Shown: positions 41,649 to 53,058 of the stretch, one piece after another
Layout of the letters: each line of letters begins with the position of its first letter
How positions within the stretch are numbered: position 1 is the first letter of the stretch
From: Neostapfia colusana
Lineage: Eukaryota; Streptophyta; Magnoliopsida; Poales; Poaceae
Reading direction: 5' to 3'
DNA length: 64,000 nucleotides
Assembly (NCBI GenBank): GCA_030760725.1
Contig: JASWHV010000005.1
Location: 92,386,622-92,450,621, forward strand
Notes under the pieces: generated by a model
The model's input: only the letters and a program-made list of their open reading frames with translations
Told to the model about the DNA's origin: nothing
The model's database searches: none
Position numbers and translations under genes: made by a program

Positions 41649-43685
41649 ATGGCTGGAGAGGAAAGGGTCGTGGTGCCAACCCCACCAACAACAACGATGA
41701 GGCCGGCAACCCTCATCTTTCTAGAGGACAAGACAGGGGTGCTCGCCGTGAAGAAGCATGATCTAGCAACAACACAAATGAACCATATGCTAGCAGTGAA
41801 CTCTCCAGGGGGAGAAATAAGGACAAGACAAGTGTGTCCCAAGGTGAATCTAGACATTAATGGGGTAGTATTTAATGCAAACCTCATAGTGATAGATTCA
41901 CAAGGGATAGATATTATTTTGGGTATGGATTGGTTGACCAAACATAAGGGAATCTTCCATTGTTCGACAAGAACGGTGGAACTAACTCACCCAAGTGGCA
42001 CAAGAGTGAAGTTCATAACTGTACAAAACCCTATGGGGGACCTTAAACTCAATCAAGTTGAGGTGGAAGTGGAAGAGATCAGGATTATCATGGAATATCC
42101 AGACGTTTTTTTGGAGGAGTTGCCAGGTATGCTCCCTGATCGTGAAGTAGAATTCACAATTGAACTAGTGCCTAGAACAGCCCTGATATACAAGAGACCA
42201 TATCAGATGGACTCCAAACAGTTGGAAGAGCTCAAGGAGCATATAAGGGAATTCTCGGAGAAGGGGTACATTCGTCCTAGTTCCTCACCATGGGGAGCCC
42301 TAGTCATATTTGTGCCCAAGAAAGACGGAACCCAAAGGTTATGCGTAGACTACCGTGCTTTGAATGAAGTAACCATCAAGAACAAGTACCCATTACCCCG
42401 CATTGAAGACTTATTTGATCATTTGAGGGGAGCTTGTGTGTTCTTGAAAATTGATCTCAGGTTGGGATACCTCCAACTTAAGATAAGGCAAACTGACATT
42501 CCAAAGACAGCTTTCTTATCTCGGTATGGGTTGTATGAATACACCGTCATGCCTTTCGGGGTAACTAATGCCCCAGCATACTTCATGTATCTCATGAACA
42601 AGGTATTCATGGAATATCTGGGCAAATTTGTGGTGGTTTTCATTGATGACATTCTCGTCTTTTCCAAAGATGAAGAAGAACATGAGAGACATTTAAGGTT
42701 GGTGTTGCAAAAACTGAGAGAACACCAACTATATGCCAAGCTGAGCAAGTGTGAATTTTGGTTGAAGAGAGTTCCCTTCTTAGGACATATAATCTCGGAG
42801 GGAGGAATCTCCGTAGATCCCGCCAAGATCGAGGATGTACAGAAGTGGAAGACCCCTAAGAATGTCGGGGAAGTTCGAAGCTTCTTAGGATTGGCTGGGT
42901 ATTATCGACGGTTTATCGAGGGTTTCTCCCAGATTTCAAGACCCCTCACCAAATTGTTAGAGAAGGGAATCACATTCACATGGACACCGCAGTTCAAGAC
43001 GAGTTTTCAAGAACTGAAGAAAAGATTGACAACAACCCCAATGCTAGTTATGCAAGATATGCAGAAGAACTTTTCGGTGTACTGCGATGCCTCTGGAAAC
43101 GGGTTAGGATGTGTTCTCATGCAAGAAGGGCGTCTCGTGGCTTATGCGTCCCGGCAGCTCCGGAAACACGAGAAGAACTATCCTACGCATGACCTAGAGC
43201 TAGCCGCAGTGGTACACGCGTTGAAGATTTGGCGGCATTACTTGATGGGGAAGAGGACAGAGATATATACGGATCATAAGAGCTTAAAGTATACTTTCAC
43301 ACAGCCAGACCTCAACCTCAGACAAAGGATATGGTTAGAGCTAATCAACGACTTTGATGTGGGCATCAACCATCATCCTGGGAAAGCGAACGTCGTAGCA
43401 GATGCTTTAAGCCGGAAGGTGCAGGTCAATAGGTTGAGCTTAAAGGACATGCCTACAGAACTGAAGGAAGAGGTTATAAAACTTAATCTATGTATGGAGA
43501 ATAGTGGTGAGGCCATCGCCATGGAAGTGGACTCCACAATAGAGCAATACATACGTACGGGCAGAAGAATGATGAGAAGATACAAGAAATTAGAGAACTC
43601 ATCAAGGATAATAAAGCCCCTGGGTTCAGAGAGGATGAACAAGGTACGGTGTGGCATGGGAAAAGAATCTGTGTGCCTGAGGTGA
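41649..43685 (+). pseudogene. D pol: protease remnant, RT and RNase H
   Basis: The frame is open for 678 codons, but its Met is probably not the true start. The first ~60 codons read better in another frame as a Gly/Arg/Asn-rich Gag end, and the DSG half of protease is absent, with only NSPGGEIRTRQV to ILGMDWL left. RT follows: LCVDYRALNEVTIKNKYPLP, LKIDLRLGYLQLK (usual SGYHQ changed), VFIDDILVFSK. RNase H shows VYCDASGNGLG, HDLELAAVV, YTDHKSLKY and ADALSRK, so its acidic residues are present. A one-base shift near 43557 puts the last ~40 codons out of frame. Confidence 0.88.
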
Positions 43686-44965
43686 AGGAGATCCGTGAAT
43701 TGATTTTGAAGGAGGCTCATGATTCTGACTATTCCATTCATCCTGGGAGTACGAAGATGTATCATGACCTCAAGAGCAGATATTGGTGGTATGGCATGAA
43801 GCGAGATGTCGCGGAACATGTTGCCCTATGTGACATATGTCAGTTGGTGAAAACAGAACATCAACGACCCGCGGGATTGTTGCAACCACTCAAAGTGTCT
43901 GAATGGAAATGGGAAGAAATATGTATGGACTTCATAGTGGGACTACCCAGGACCCAATCGGGATATGCTTCGATATGGGTCATCATCGACAGGCTAACCA
44001 AGGTAGCTCATTTCATCCCCGTGAAAGAAAGCTACAGCGGATCCAAATTGGCGGAATTGTACATGTCAAGGATCGTGTGTTTCCATGGAGTGCCAAAGAA
44101 GATAGTGTCGGACCGAGGGACACTGTTCACCTCAAGGTTCTGGCAGAAGTTACATGAAACCATGGGAACTCATCTAAATTTTAGTTCTGCCTATCACCCC
44201 CAGACTGATGGGAAGACAAAAAGAACCAATCAGATCCTTGAGGATATGCTGAGAGCGTGTGCGCTCAAGAACAATAGGAGTTGGGATAAGAACTTACCGT
44301 ATGCGGAGTTCTCCTATAACAACAGCTATCAGGCTAGTATGAAGATGTCACCATTTGAGGCTTTGTATGGGAGGAAGTGCAGAACTCCACTATTTTGGAA
44401 CCAAACAGGGGAAAGTAAAGTGTTTGGGCCCGAGGTACTACAAGAAGCCGAGGCGAAAGTGAGGGAAATTCGCAACAACTTGAGGATAGCACAGACCCGA
44501 CAAAAGAGCTATGCCGATGTACGGAGAAGAGAGCTCATTTTCAACGTGGGGGACTATGTCTATCTCAAGGTGTCCCCTATCCGAGGACTTCGTCGGTTCA
44601 AGGTGAAAGGGAAATTATCACCTCGATACATCGGACCCTTTCAGATTCTGGAGAGGAAAGGCGAAGTGGCATATCAACTAGAACTACCGGCTTGCCTATC
44701 GGATGTGCACCACGTATTCCATGTGTCACAGCTCAAGAAATGTCTGAGGACACCTGAAGAGATGTTACCCATGAATGAGGTTGACGTAGGAGAGGATCTG
44801 TCTTATGCCGAGCAACTGGTCAAGGTTTTGGAGACAATGGAACGCCTCACAAGAAATAAAAGAATCCGGATGTGCAAGGTGCAGTGGAAGCATCACTCGG
44901 AAGAGGAAGCCACATGGGAGCGAGAAGACGAGCTTAGGGCACAATTTCCGGAATTGTTTTACTAG
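43649..44965 (+). pseudogene. D integrase and chromodomain, catalytic Glu changed
   Basis: Open to its natural stop. Zinc finger: EAHDSDYSIHPG and CDIC. Core: VIIDRLTKVAHF (Asp), IVSDRGTLFTSRFW (Asp), then YHPQTDGKTKRTNQ. Relatives in this window have TER where this has TKR, so the third catalytic residue is Lys and strand transfer should be dead. The C-terminal part has KGKLSPRYIGPF and HHVFHVSQLKKCL. A chromodomain-like end follows (MCKVQWKHHSEEEATWERED). It overlaps the out-of-frame end of the preceding segment. Confidence 0.88.
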
Positions 44966-44993
44966 AACCACCAATCTCGAGGACGAGATTTCT

Positions 44994-45009
44994 TTTAAGG
45001 GGGTAGAGA
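44994..45009 (+). promoter_or_regulatory. D polypurine tract
   Basis: TTTTAAGGGGGTAGAGA directly precedes the 3' LTR start. A T interrupts the purine run. Confidence 0.8.
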
Positions 45010-46571
45010 TGTAACACCCCAAAACCTGCTAAAGAGGGGAATTTAAAAATTTTTGGACGTATTGCATGTGGTGCAGAAATTCAAATTCAAACTGGAATTC
45101 AAATTCAAATCAAAACAGAAAAGAAAAGGAAAAAAAAGAAAAAGAAAAACCCAACCGGCCAGTGGCCAAAACCCACCAGCCGGCCCAATTTCCCCCGCAC
45201 CAGCCCAAGACCACGCGCCCCCTCTCTTCCTCTCACTGACACACGGGGCCCGCGTGTCATCTCCTACCTCCCGCGCGCCAACCGACCCGGACTTTTCTCC
45301 CTCGCGCCCGATCGCAACAAACTCCGGAAACCCGCGCCCCCAGCCCGATTCCCGGTCCCGGATGCCTCCAACTCGATCCCAACAATCCGCCGCCCTCCCT
45401 CGCCTATATAGACGCTGACAATCGCCATGTTTCCCCCCCCCCCGATCGGCTGTTCTTCTCTCCGGTGAGAATCGAAGTTTCTACAGCCGATATCTTTCGA
45501 TCCTTGCTCAAATTCCCTGATCTAACGTGCTGATCACGTTCCACCGCCGCCAGGGAGCCCTGCAGGTGAAGGAAGCGACGTGTCTTGCGCCCCAACGGCC
45601 CCCCCGACGTGCACCGAAGATCGTCGCCGTTGAAGCTCGCCGCCGACCGACTTCCAGGACCTCCGAGTGCTGGAAAACCACTCGGTGAGCATCCCCTACC
45701 CCTCCGCAGCCGATCCATGCAAAAAGATGTGAGTTCTAACGTGTAGCGGCAAAAGCCGAGGCTGCGCCAGCGAGATCGCCACCCCCCGCCGCCGCGCGCC
45801 GCCGCGCGCGCAGGCTGGCTCCGGCCAGGGCGACGTGGCCCCTTGATGGCCGTCTATTTTAAATCGCACGGTAGAATTAAAACCCGCGCGTACTGGTTCG
45901 GCGATCTAATCTGAGCTGTCTATGTTAAATCGGACGGTCCACATCAGCCCCACGTTATAAAGGCCGGGATGCTTACGCGCTACCCCCTGGGGATCTCGGA
46001 AAACATGAGCTAGCCCCGGAAACTTCTGATCTAGCCCCTGGAACTTCAGAAATTCGTGTAAATTCAATTAAAAATCAGTTTTAGCCCCTGGAAATTAATG
46101 AAATAGCAAATTAGACCCTGCAGTAGGGTGGATTTACCTTTTTGACCCTATATGATATTAAATTCAGAAATTTGAATATGTGACTAGGATTTAAATTTAA
46201 AAGGTAAGGCAAACACATGTGCAAATTCAAATTTAAACTCTCCTAGCACTTGGAAAACTTTAGAATGAGTTAAAAATAGATTTTAGGCTGAAATTAAATC
46301 TGTCTAAATGTTGTTCATATTTATTAGTTCTAGAAACACATTTTAGGCTAGAAAATAATTCTGAAAACTGGTAAAATAAATTTAAATTAGTTCACATCAG
46401 AGGAGAAGTTCAAAAATATATTATTTAATATTTTAGATCAGAACCTATTCTGTTTAGATGATATGCCCTACTATTTAATATTAAAACTCACTTTTAGGCA
46501 TAGAAAATAAATCTGAAAAATATGGGAAAATAGGTATGCATAATTAGAAAATGATAAATGAAGTCTCCAAA
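45010..46571 (+). mobile_element. D 3' LTR, left part
   Basis: Starts TGTAACACCCCAAAACC and follows the 5' LTR until GAAGTCTCCAAA, where element C is inserted. TATA-like TATATAG lies at 45405-45411. Homopolymer C runs are shorter than in the 5' LTR. Confidence 0.9.
46567..46571. repeat. Target-site duplication CCAAA, left (element C)
   Basis: Identical to 60932-60936. The empty site in the D 5' LTR near 38515 reads CTCCAAATCC with a single copy. Confidence 0.9.
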
Positions 46572-46802
46572 TGACACGACCCCAACGGTCTTGTCGAGCC
46601 AGGATCACGCTGAGGGGTGCTGCGTTGCACAGCACCGTATAACACACGTCAAAGGTATAAAGCGGAAGCGAAATTTTATTACATAAACAGGTTTATGAAC
46701 ATGTTTACATCAAAATAAGTTTAGTATACACTCGCGGGCGTAGACTACGCATCAAGTCCACGTTCAACCCTTGAACGTGTCCTTGCTAGCACACACGCAC
46801 AC

Positions 46803-46891
46803 TAACTCTGCGGCGTGCACGACTCCCACTCGACGGGGTTCCCCTCCTGGGGTTCCATCTCCTCTTCGGGAGTCCCTTCCTCATAGAACCC
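46803..46891 (-). other. Putative LTR-encoded terminal exon, C 3' copy
   Basis: Same structure as 57201-57113. Reads YEEGTPEEE...WESCTPQS, then TAG, with one amino-acid change (ACG to ATG). Confidence 0.45.
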
Positions 46892-47984
46892 TGCAAAAGC
46901 TTCAAACACAAGCAGTGAGCACGAAGGCTCAGCAAGTATGACCCGTCTCACCTAAACATGGAACTTCTAAATGAGGGGTGGTGGGTTACATGAGGTAAAA
47001 ACCATTTGCAAGGACTCGCCTACTTAGTAGAACCTTACTTTCAAGTTTTAGCAGCAGGTTGTGAAAAACCTTACGCTAAGGTACATAAGAGAGCCGCAAT
47101 CAAACAAGAAACGCATTTCTCTCATGTACTTTGCCCAAAGTTGAAATGAACTTTAGTTAGCTCTAAACTACAGCAAATCATTAGCAATCAAGTCCATCTT
47201 TCAATCAGCAACATTTTAACATGCAACTAGCCTGTTCTTTCTACGTCACGGTACAGTGAACAAGTGGTACTCACTGACCGTGAGGGACGGCGATTATAAT
47301 CGATTTACACCTGCAGGGTTACCCGAACAACCCGTCACGCACGCCCGTACTCGATGTTGCCTACAACAACCATCACGGACGCCGTACGCAACCACCTTTC
47401 GCCCGTCAGCAAAATATTGACCGATCCCATCGTCCCGAGCAAGAGGTCTCTGCACGTGCATCTCTGTGCCGCCAGCCAATTTACACCTCAAGCTCTCAAC
47501 CTACCCTCTGAACAACGGGCAATGCCTCAATACCCAGCTACCCGAGTTACATCGGTTTCGCGGTTCCCATATAGCCGGTAGATCTTCGGTACTGTTCTAG
47601 CTTGTTCAACAGGCCCGCACACGGCTTGGTCCTCAATCGACACAAGCGGAGCTATAGCACACAGGCCCCAAAGTCCTGCTGCCCTTACCCTCCGCTTGGT
47701 CTCATTTTCTTGCCATGTGTGTCATGTGCTATCTCTACCCGAGTCGAGTGCCTCTAGCCTATGCTCGCGAGTAGTTCCAACTACTCGACTTGTACCGAAT
47801 CCTACACTATCTTAGCATTGCAGTAGCTAACGGGGTTTGCAATCCTAAACCCAACCCATGGTATTTCATGGCTATGCAGTTGGGTTTCCAATCAGGACTC
47901 TAATGCAAAGAATCACAACAGTATTCAAAGATGTGCTCAAAACAATAAACATTTGTAAAAAGGTTAATGCAAACCAGAGCTTGC

Positions 47985-48065
47985 CTTGCTGCTCTTGGTC
48001 GTAGGCTAGCTGTTCCTCCGGAGTAACGAAGTCCAGGACTTCGGGTTCCTCCTCGACCTTAGCGA
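47985..48065 (-). other. Putative LTR-encoded internal exon, C 3' copy
   Basis: 81 bp between an AG acceptor and a GCAAG donor. Peptide identical to the 5' LTR copy. Confidence 0.45.
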
Positions 48066-50620
48066 CTACATGATAGAAGTAATACATGTATTAATTTAAA
48101 TGCAGTTGTATTAACTTTTAACTTGTGAAGTCTATAACTCTTACTAGACAAGCCCAATGACTGTGAAATTGTTACTGTGGCTTGGTCACAACCTAAACAG
48201 AGACTTGGTCAAGTTTTAGTTGCAGCAAAGCTCATTTGAGCCCTCAACAATTAATTATGTCCTTGACCTTAATTGAAGGCTTTTAGGGTGTTCTAAGGGT
48301 TCTCATGAAACAAACTATGACTTTCTGAAAACTAGATTTTCAGAGGGTTCTAAAGGAATTGGTCTCACTTAATTTGAAGGTTCCTAGCTAAAGATATGAG
48401 CTAAACAATTTCAGAGAAAATTCTGAAAATGTTTATGAACATTTTCTATTTTCTCTGGAACAGTTTCACTAATCACACCATTAGGTGGATCAAATGAGCT
48501 CAGATGGGTCTGAAATTTTTATGGTAGTTCAGGGATATTTTGGTGAACATCCCAGCAAAATTTCAGGATTTTCCTCCAAAGGATTCTCCAGTTAAAATTA
48601 CTAACAGTTTAAATTTGAGGAATTAATTCTGGAGAAATAAGGGTTTTCATGAAGTGAAACTTGATTTGCTGGAAATTACTCAGAGAGCTGAATCCAGCAA
48701 AATTTGGTTCACTCGATTTGGAGCTTTCTAGCCAAAGTTATGAGGATTTGAAGTTTGAAGGAAATCTGAAAATCGGGGAAAAGTTTAAACTCGCGAGTGG
48801 GCCCCGAGGACACACGTCGCACGCCGAGGCGACCGCACACTGCGGCCCACAGGGTCTTTGCACGCCAGCACACCTGATCCCGGCCACACTCCGATCCCGA
48901 TTTAAAATATCTGTGGCTGACAGCTGGGGTCCACCCCCTTCTTCAACCTCGCGACGCCCGCGCTCTGCCGCCGAGGGACCTCGCCGGAGAGCTCGCCGCT
49001 GGCTTCTGTACAGCTCCAAACTTCACGATCCTGGCCGCCCCTGCCTACTTTCACTCGGGGAACAGGCTTCTAGGGTCAGCTACTCATGACAATGGCCGGT
49101 ACATGGTCGGCGACGAGCCGCCACCTCAGAAAGACTTCGGCCATGTCGGCTGACTTCCCTAGCACCTCAACTACTCGAGGAACCGGTCGGAAAGCATCAG
49201 TGGACCTCAGGGAAGGTCGACATGAGCTTGAGGCAGCTCGGGGAAGGACTGAAGTAGGTCCTCACCGTGCGCACGATGCCTCCCGTTTATTCCGCCATTG
49301 GTAAACCTCGAATTACGCCGGGTACAGAGGTTCTCCGGCCAAGGGTTGTGAAGGCAACTTGTGCATTACCATGTCTATTTTGTGTGAGAGCGGATTGAGG
49401 CCCTCTAATCCTTTCTAGGGCACGAATTCAACGGAATCGCACCCGAAGGTCGTTCTGCACACAGAAAGGGGAAAACTGGAAATTTGCCGCCGGTGAGCAA
49501 CCACTCGAGCTGTGGCTCGGGGGTGAGCAGCACCAGTCACCAGAGCGTCCAAGGGTTCCTTGGCTCGGGCGTGACAACGCCCTGGTTGGGCTGTCCATGG
49601 GAGCCCGAGGTGCGGCGGTTCTAAGTCACCGAATTGATCTTTCGGCACAGCCGATATCAATCGGTTTCAACTGAATTCTAGCAGCGGGGAAGACGGAGGA
49701 AGGTCTCTAGTACCTTGCCGTGGCTCTGGAGGGGACGGAGGAAGCTGTGATCGGTGCTCTCCAATCGATTCCAAGCTGCGGAAAGTTTCTGCCGGCGCTG
49801 AGTTCTTGCGGGGGAAGAACCGGGCGATGCTTCGGCCGAGGAGGGGGAAAGGTGCCTTAAGAAGGCTCTGCACCGCCTCACGCCCGCGCGTGGCCAAGCA
49901 GCTGCTGGCGCGGCGGCTTCCCTCGGTGGCGATCGCAGCGGCGGCGCGGTTAACCGAGTGAGAAAGTCTCAGTCGGTTTGATTTGATGTAGAGGCTGACA
50001 AGTGGGTCCCACTCCCCATTTTAACCTCTGAAATTTACTCCTAATCACTGTTGTAAACAGTGAACCCCATACTACCCCTGGTAATTCAAATTATTCACCC
50101 ATGAGCCATTTGAATTGAGTAGAATTCAAATTGGGTTTGGTTTGAGTGAATTTCAGCACAAGTTCAGTTTTGAATTCAAATAAAGTTTGAATTTGTCCCA
50201 CTTAGCTCATGTCAAGATCAACTCCAAATGGAGTGAAAATTGGTGTGTGAGCTCACAAAAATGTGCTGAGTAAGAATATGCCTCCCAATTTTAAATTCAT
50301 GGGATAAAAACAGTTTGAATTTGAATATGGTTTCAAACTGCCCTCTTTCTAACTATACCCAAAATGACATCAAAAAGGTTTTGAATTTGGGTGAAACTTG
50401 GCATGGACATTCTTAGCAATGTGTATAAGTTTTCATATGTACAGCCCACCTATATCACATGTGGGAAAATACCACTTTTGCAATGTGTGAGTTTGTTCTC
50501 TAATGAGCATGTTGATGGTGGTTACTTGCTCTTCATTTGTGTTCATCATCTTTCCTCAAATGAGGTGTGTGGTGTGGTGATGAACACTTCAATTATGTTT
50601 GAAAAACTGAGGCCCTTACA

Positions 50621-50637
50621 TTCCTCCCCCCTTAAAA
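50621..50637 (-). promoter_or_regulatory. C polypurine tract
   Basis: The minus strand reads TTTTAAGGGGGGAGGAA next to the 3' LTR start, preceded by the GGATGAGATTC text common to this group. Confidence 0.88.
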
Positions 50638-50689
50638 GAATCTCATCCCGAGATTATAAGGTGAAAATGAGAGAGAGGATGGTGGAAAA

Positions 50690-52254
50690 TTACCGGATAT
50701 GCGACGTGAAAAAGTCGGGGTAGTTAGTGCAAAGAAATTCTTCGCTCTCCCATGTCGCTTCGTCCATGGAGTGATTACTCCATAGAATCTTGTAGAACCA
50801 CAACGTGCGGTTGCATGTGGTTCGGGCCTTTTCATCAATAATCTGCACCGGTTCCTCCCGATAGGTGAGATCCAGTTGCAGTTCTTCAATGTCTTCCAGC
50901 TGAACGGTAGTTGATAGCTTGAGACACTTCCTCAGCTGCGAAATGTGAAAGACGTCGTGCACACCGGAAAGTGCTTCTGGTAATTTCAGCTGGTATGCCA
51001 CTGATCCACATCTTTCGGTAATCTGGAAGGGACCGATGAATCAGGGTGCCAACTTTCCCCTCACCCCAAATCTGTTTACGCCCTTCATTGGAGACACCCG
51101 TAGATATACGTGATCTCCAACTTCGAATTGTAATGGGCGCCTTCTCCGGTCCGCATACTGTTTCTGACGGGATTGGGTGGCTTTTAGGTTCGCTTGAATC
51201 AGTCGAACCTTCTCATCCACGTTGTTGACAAGGTCAATCCCGAAGGTAACCCTTTCGCCAGACTCACACCAGTTCAATGGTGTGCGGCATTTTCTTCCGT
51301 ATAGCGCCTCATAAGGCGCCATCTTGATGCTGGCTTGGTACCCATTATTGTACGAGAACTCGGCTAACGGCAAGTGATCATCCCAATTCTTGCCGTGCTT
51401 GATAGCGCAAGCTCGTAGCATGTCTTCTAGGATCTGATTTACCCGCTCCGTCTGCCCATCCGTCTGCGGGTGGTATGCTGAACTACGGATCAGCTTTGTC
51501 CCCAAGGCAGCGTGCAGCTGCTCCCGAAAACGGGACACAAATAAAGTGCCCCGGTCCGATATGATGGTACGGGGTAAGCCGTACAAGCATAGGATCCATG
51601 AGATGTACAGTTCAGCGTACTTCTTGGCGTTGTAGTTTGTGTTGACCGGGATGAAATGGGCAACTTTGGTGAGCCGATCGACGATCACCCACACAGAATC
51701 ATGTTTTTGCAAGGTGGTGGCTAAACCGACGATGAAGTCCATGCTCACATCCTCCCATTTCCAGGCAGGAATGCCCAGAGGTTGCAGCAATCCCGGTTTC
51801 CTCATGTGATCTGCCTTCACCCTTCGACATGTATCACACTCGGACACGTATTTTGCAACCTCGCGCTTCATCCGTGTCCACCAAAACTTTCTTCTGAGTT
51901 TTTGATGCATCTTGTTGCTGCCGGGGTGAATAGAAAACATTGATAAGTGAGCCTCATCAAAGATTTTCTTTCGTAATTCTGGGTTATGGGGTACGACGAT
52001 CCGGTCCTTGAACCATAGGACGTTGTCTCCGTCCTTCCGAAAACATTTCAGCTCCCCACTGTCTACACGTCTCCGCAAATGTGACATGCCCTTTCATTCT
52101 TTTGGGCTGCCGCTATTTCTTCACGGATGGTGGGGATCAAAGCTAGGTTGTAGAGAGCTCCGTGTGGAATCACATGTAGTGGTGGCTCGCTCTCTTCCAA
52201 CGGTGTGATGGTCAGATTATTGACGTGTGACTTGCGGCTCAGCGCATCTGCCAC
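50690..52254 (-). pseudogene. C integrase and chromodomain
   Basis: The linker is read from 52254. A frameshift near 52087 moves to the main integrase frame (52087-51041). Zinc finger EAH, SIHPG, CDTC. Catalytic residues all present: VIVDRLTKVAHF, IISDRGTLF, DGQTERVNQ. A TGA at about 51040-51038 stands where A2 has an Arg codon (CGA). The final segment (51001-50690) has FHISQLRKCL and a well-formed chromodomain (WFYKILWSNHSMDEATWE). Apart from the frameshift and the stop, the enzyme is complete. Confidence 0.9.
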
Positions 52255-52308
52255 TATGTTTGCCTTGCCCGGATGATAATGGATCTCTATTTCGTAATCC
52301 TTTATCAG

Positions 52309-53055
52309 TTATAACCATCTTCGTTGCCTCATGTTCAGCTCTTTCTGAGTGAATATGTACTTGAGGCTTTTGTGGTCGGTATATAGATGTACGAGGTTAC
52401 CGAGTAGGTAGTGCCTCCACATTTTTAGTGCAAGTACCACGGCAGCGAGCTCCAAGTCTTGAGTTGGATAATTTTGCTCATGGTTTCTAAGCTGCCGTGA
52501 TCCATACGCGACCACTCTTCGGTTTTGCATCAGCACACATCCGAGCCCAATGCCGGATGCATCGCAATACACATCAAACGGTTTTGTTGTGTCTGGCTGC
52601 GCCAAAACCGGTGCTGATGTCAGGTGCTTTACTAAAGCCTTGAATGCTGCTTCACATGTTGGACTCCAAACATATTTGGTAGCCTTCTTCAGCAGCTCTG
52701 TCATTGGCTTGGCAATCTTCGAGAAGTTCGGAATGAACCTCCGATAATATCCCGCGAGTCCGAGGAAACTCCGTACCTCGTGAACAGTTCTCGGGGATTT
52801 CCAATTCAGTACTTGAGTGATCTTGCTCGGGTCTACAGCGATATCCTCCGCTGAGATGATATGCCCGAGGAAAAACACTTGCGATATCCAGAACTCGTAT
52901 TTGCTGAATTTCGCGTATAGCTTGTGATCCCGCAGCCGTTGCAAGACTATACGCAGATGCTTCTTGTGATCTTCCTCTGACTTGGAATATACCAGGATGT
53001 CGTCGATGAAGACCACGACAAACTTGTCCAGCTCCGGCATGAATACCGAGTTCAT
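52309..53055 (-). pseudogene. C RT C-terminal half and RNase H
   Basis: Reads VVFIDDILVYSKSEEDH, FLGHIISAED, FLGLAGYYRRFIP, VYCDASGIGLG, DLELAAVV, YTDHKSLKYIFTQ. It ends at TAA (52311-52309) after RQRRWL; the next codons (LIKD) continue RNase H in the same frame. The stop separates the last RNase H Asp (ADALSRK, read from 52254 onward). The upstream break is TAA at 53058-53056, between the two RT halves. Confidence 0.9.
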
Positions 53056-53058
53056 TAA

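Larger units (their letters stand above)
46572..50620 (-). mobile_element. C 3' LTR, 4049 bp
   Basis: Minus strand from TGTAAGGGCCTC (50620) to GGTCGTGTCA (46572). It aligns fully with the 5' LTR. The putative spliced ORF is retained with internal exon 48065-47985 and terminal exon 46891-46803. Confidence 0.92.
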
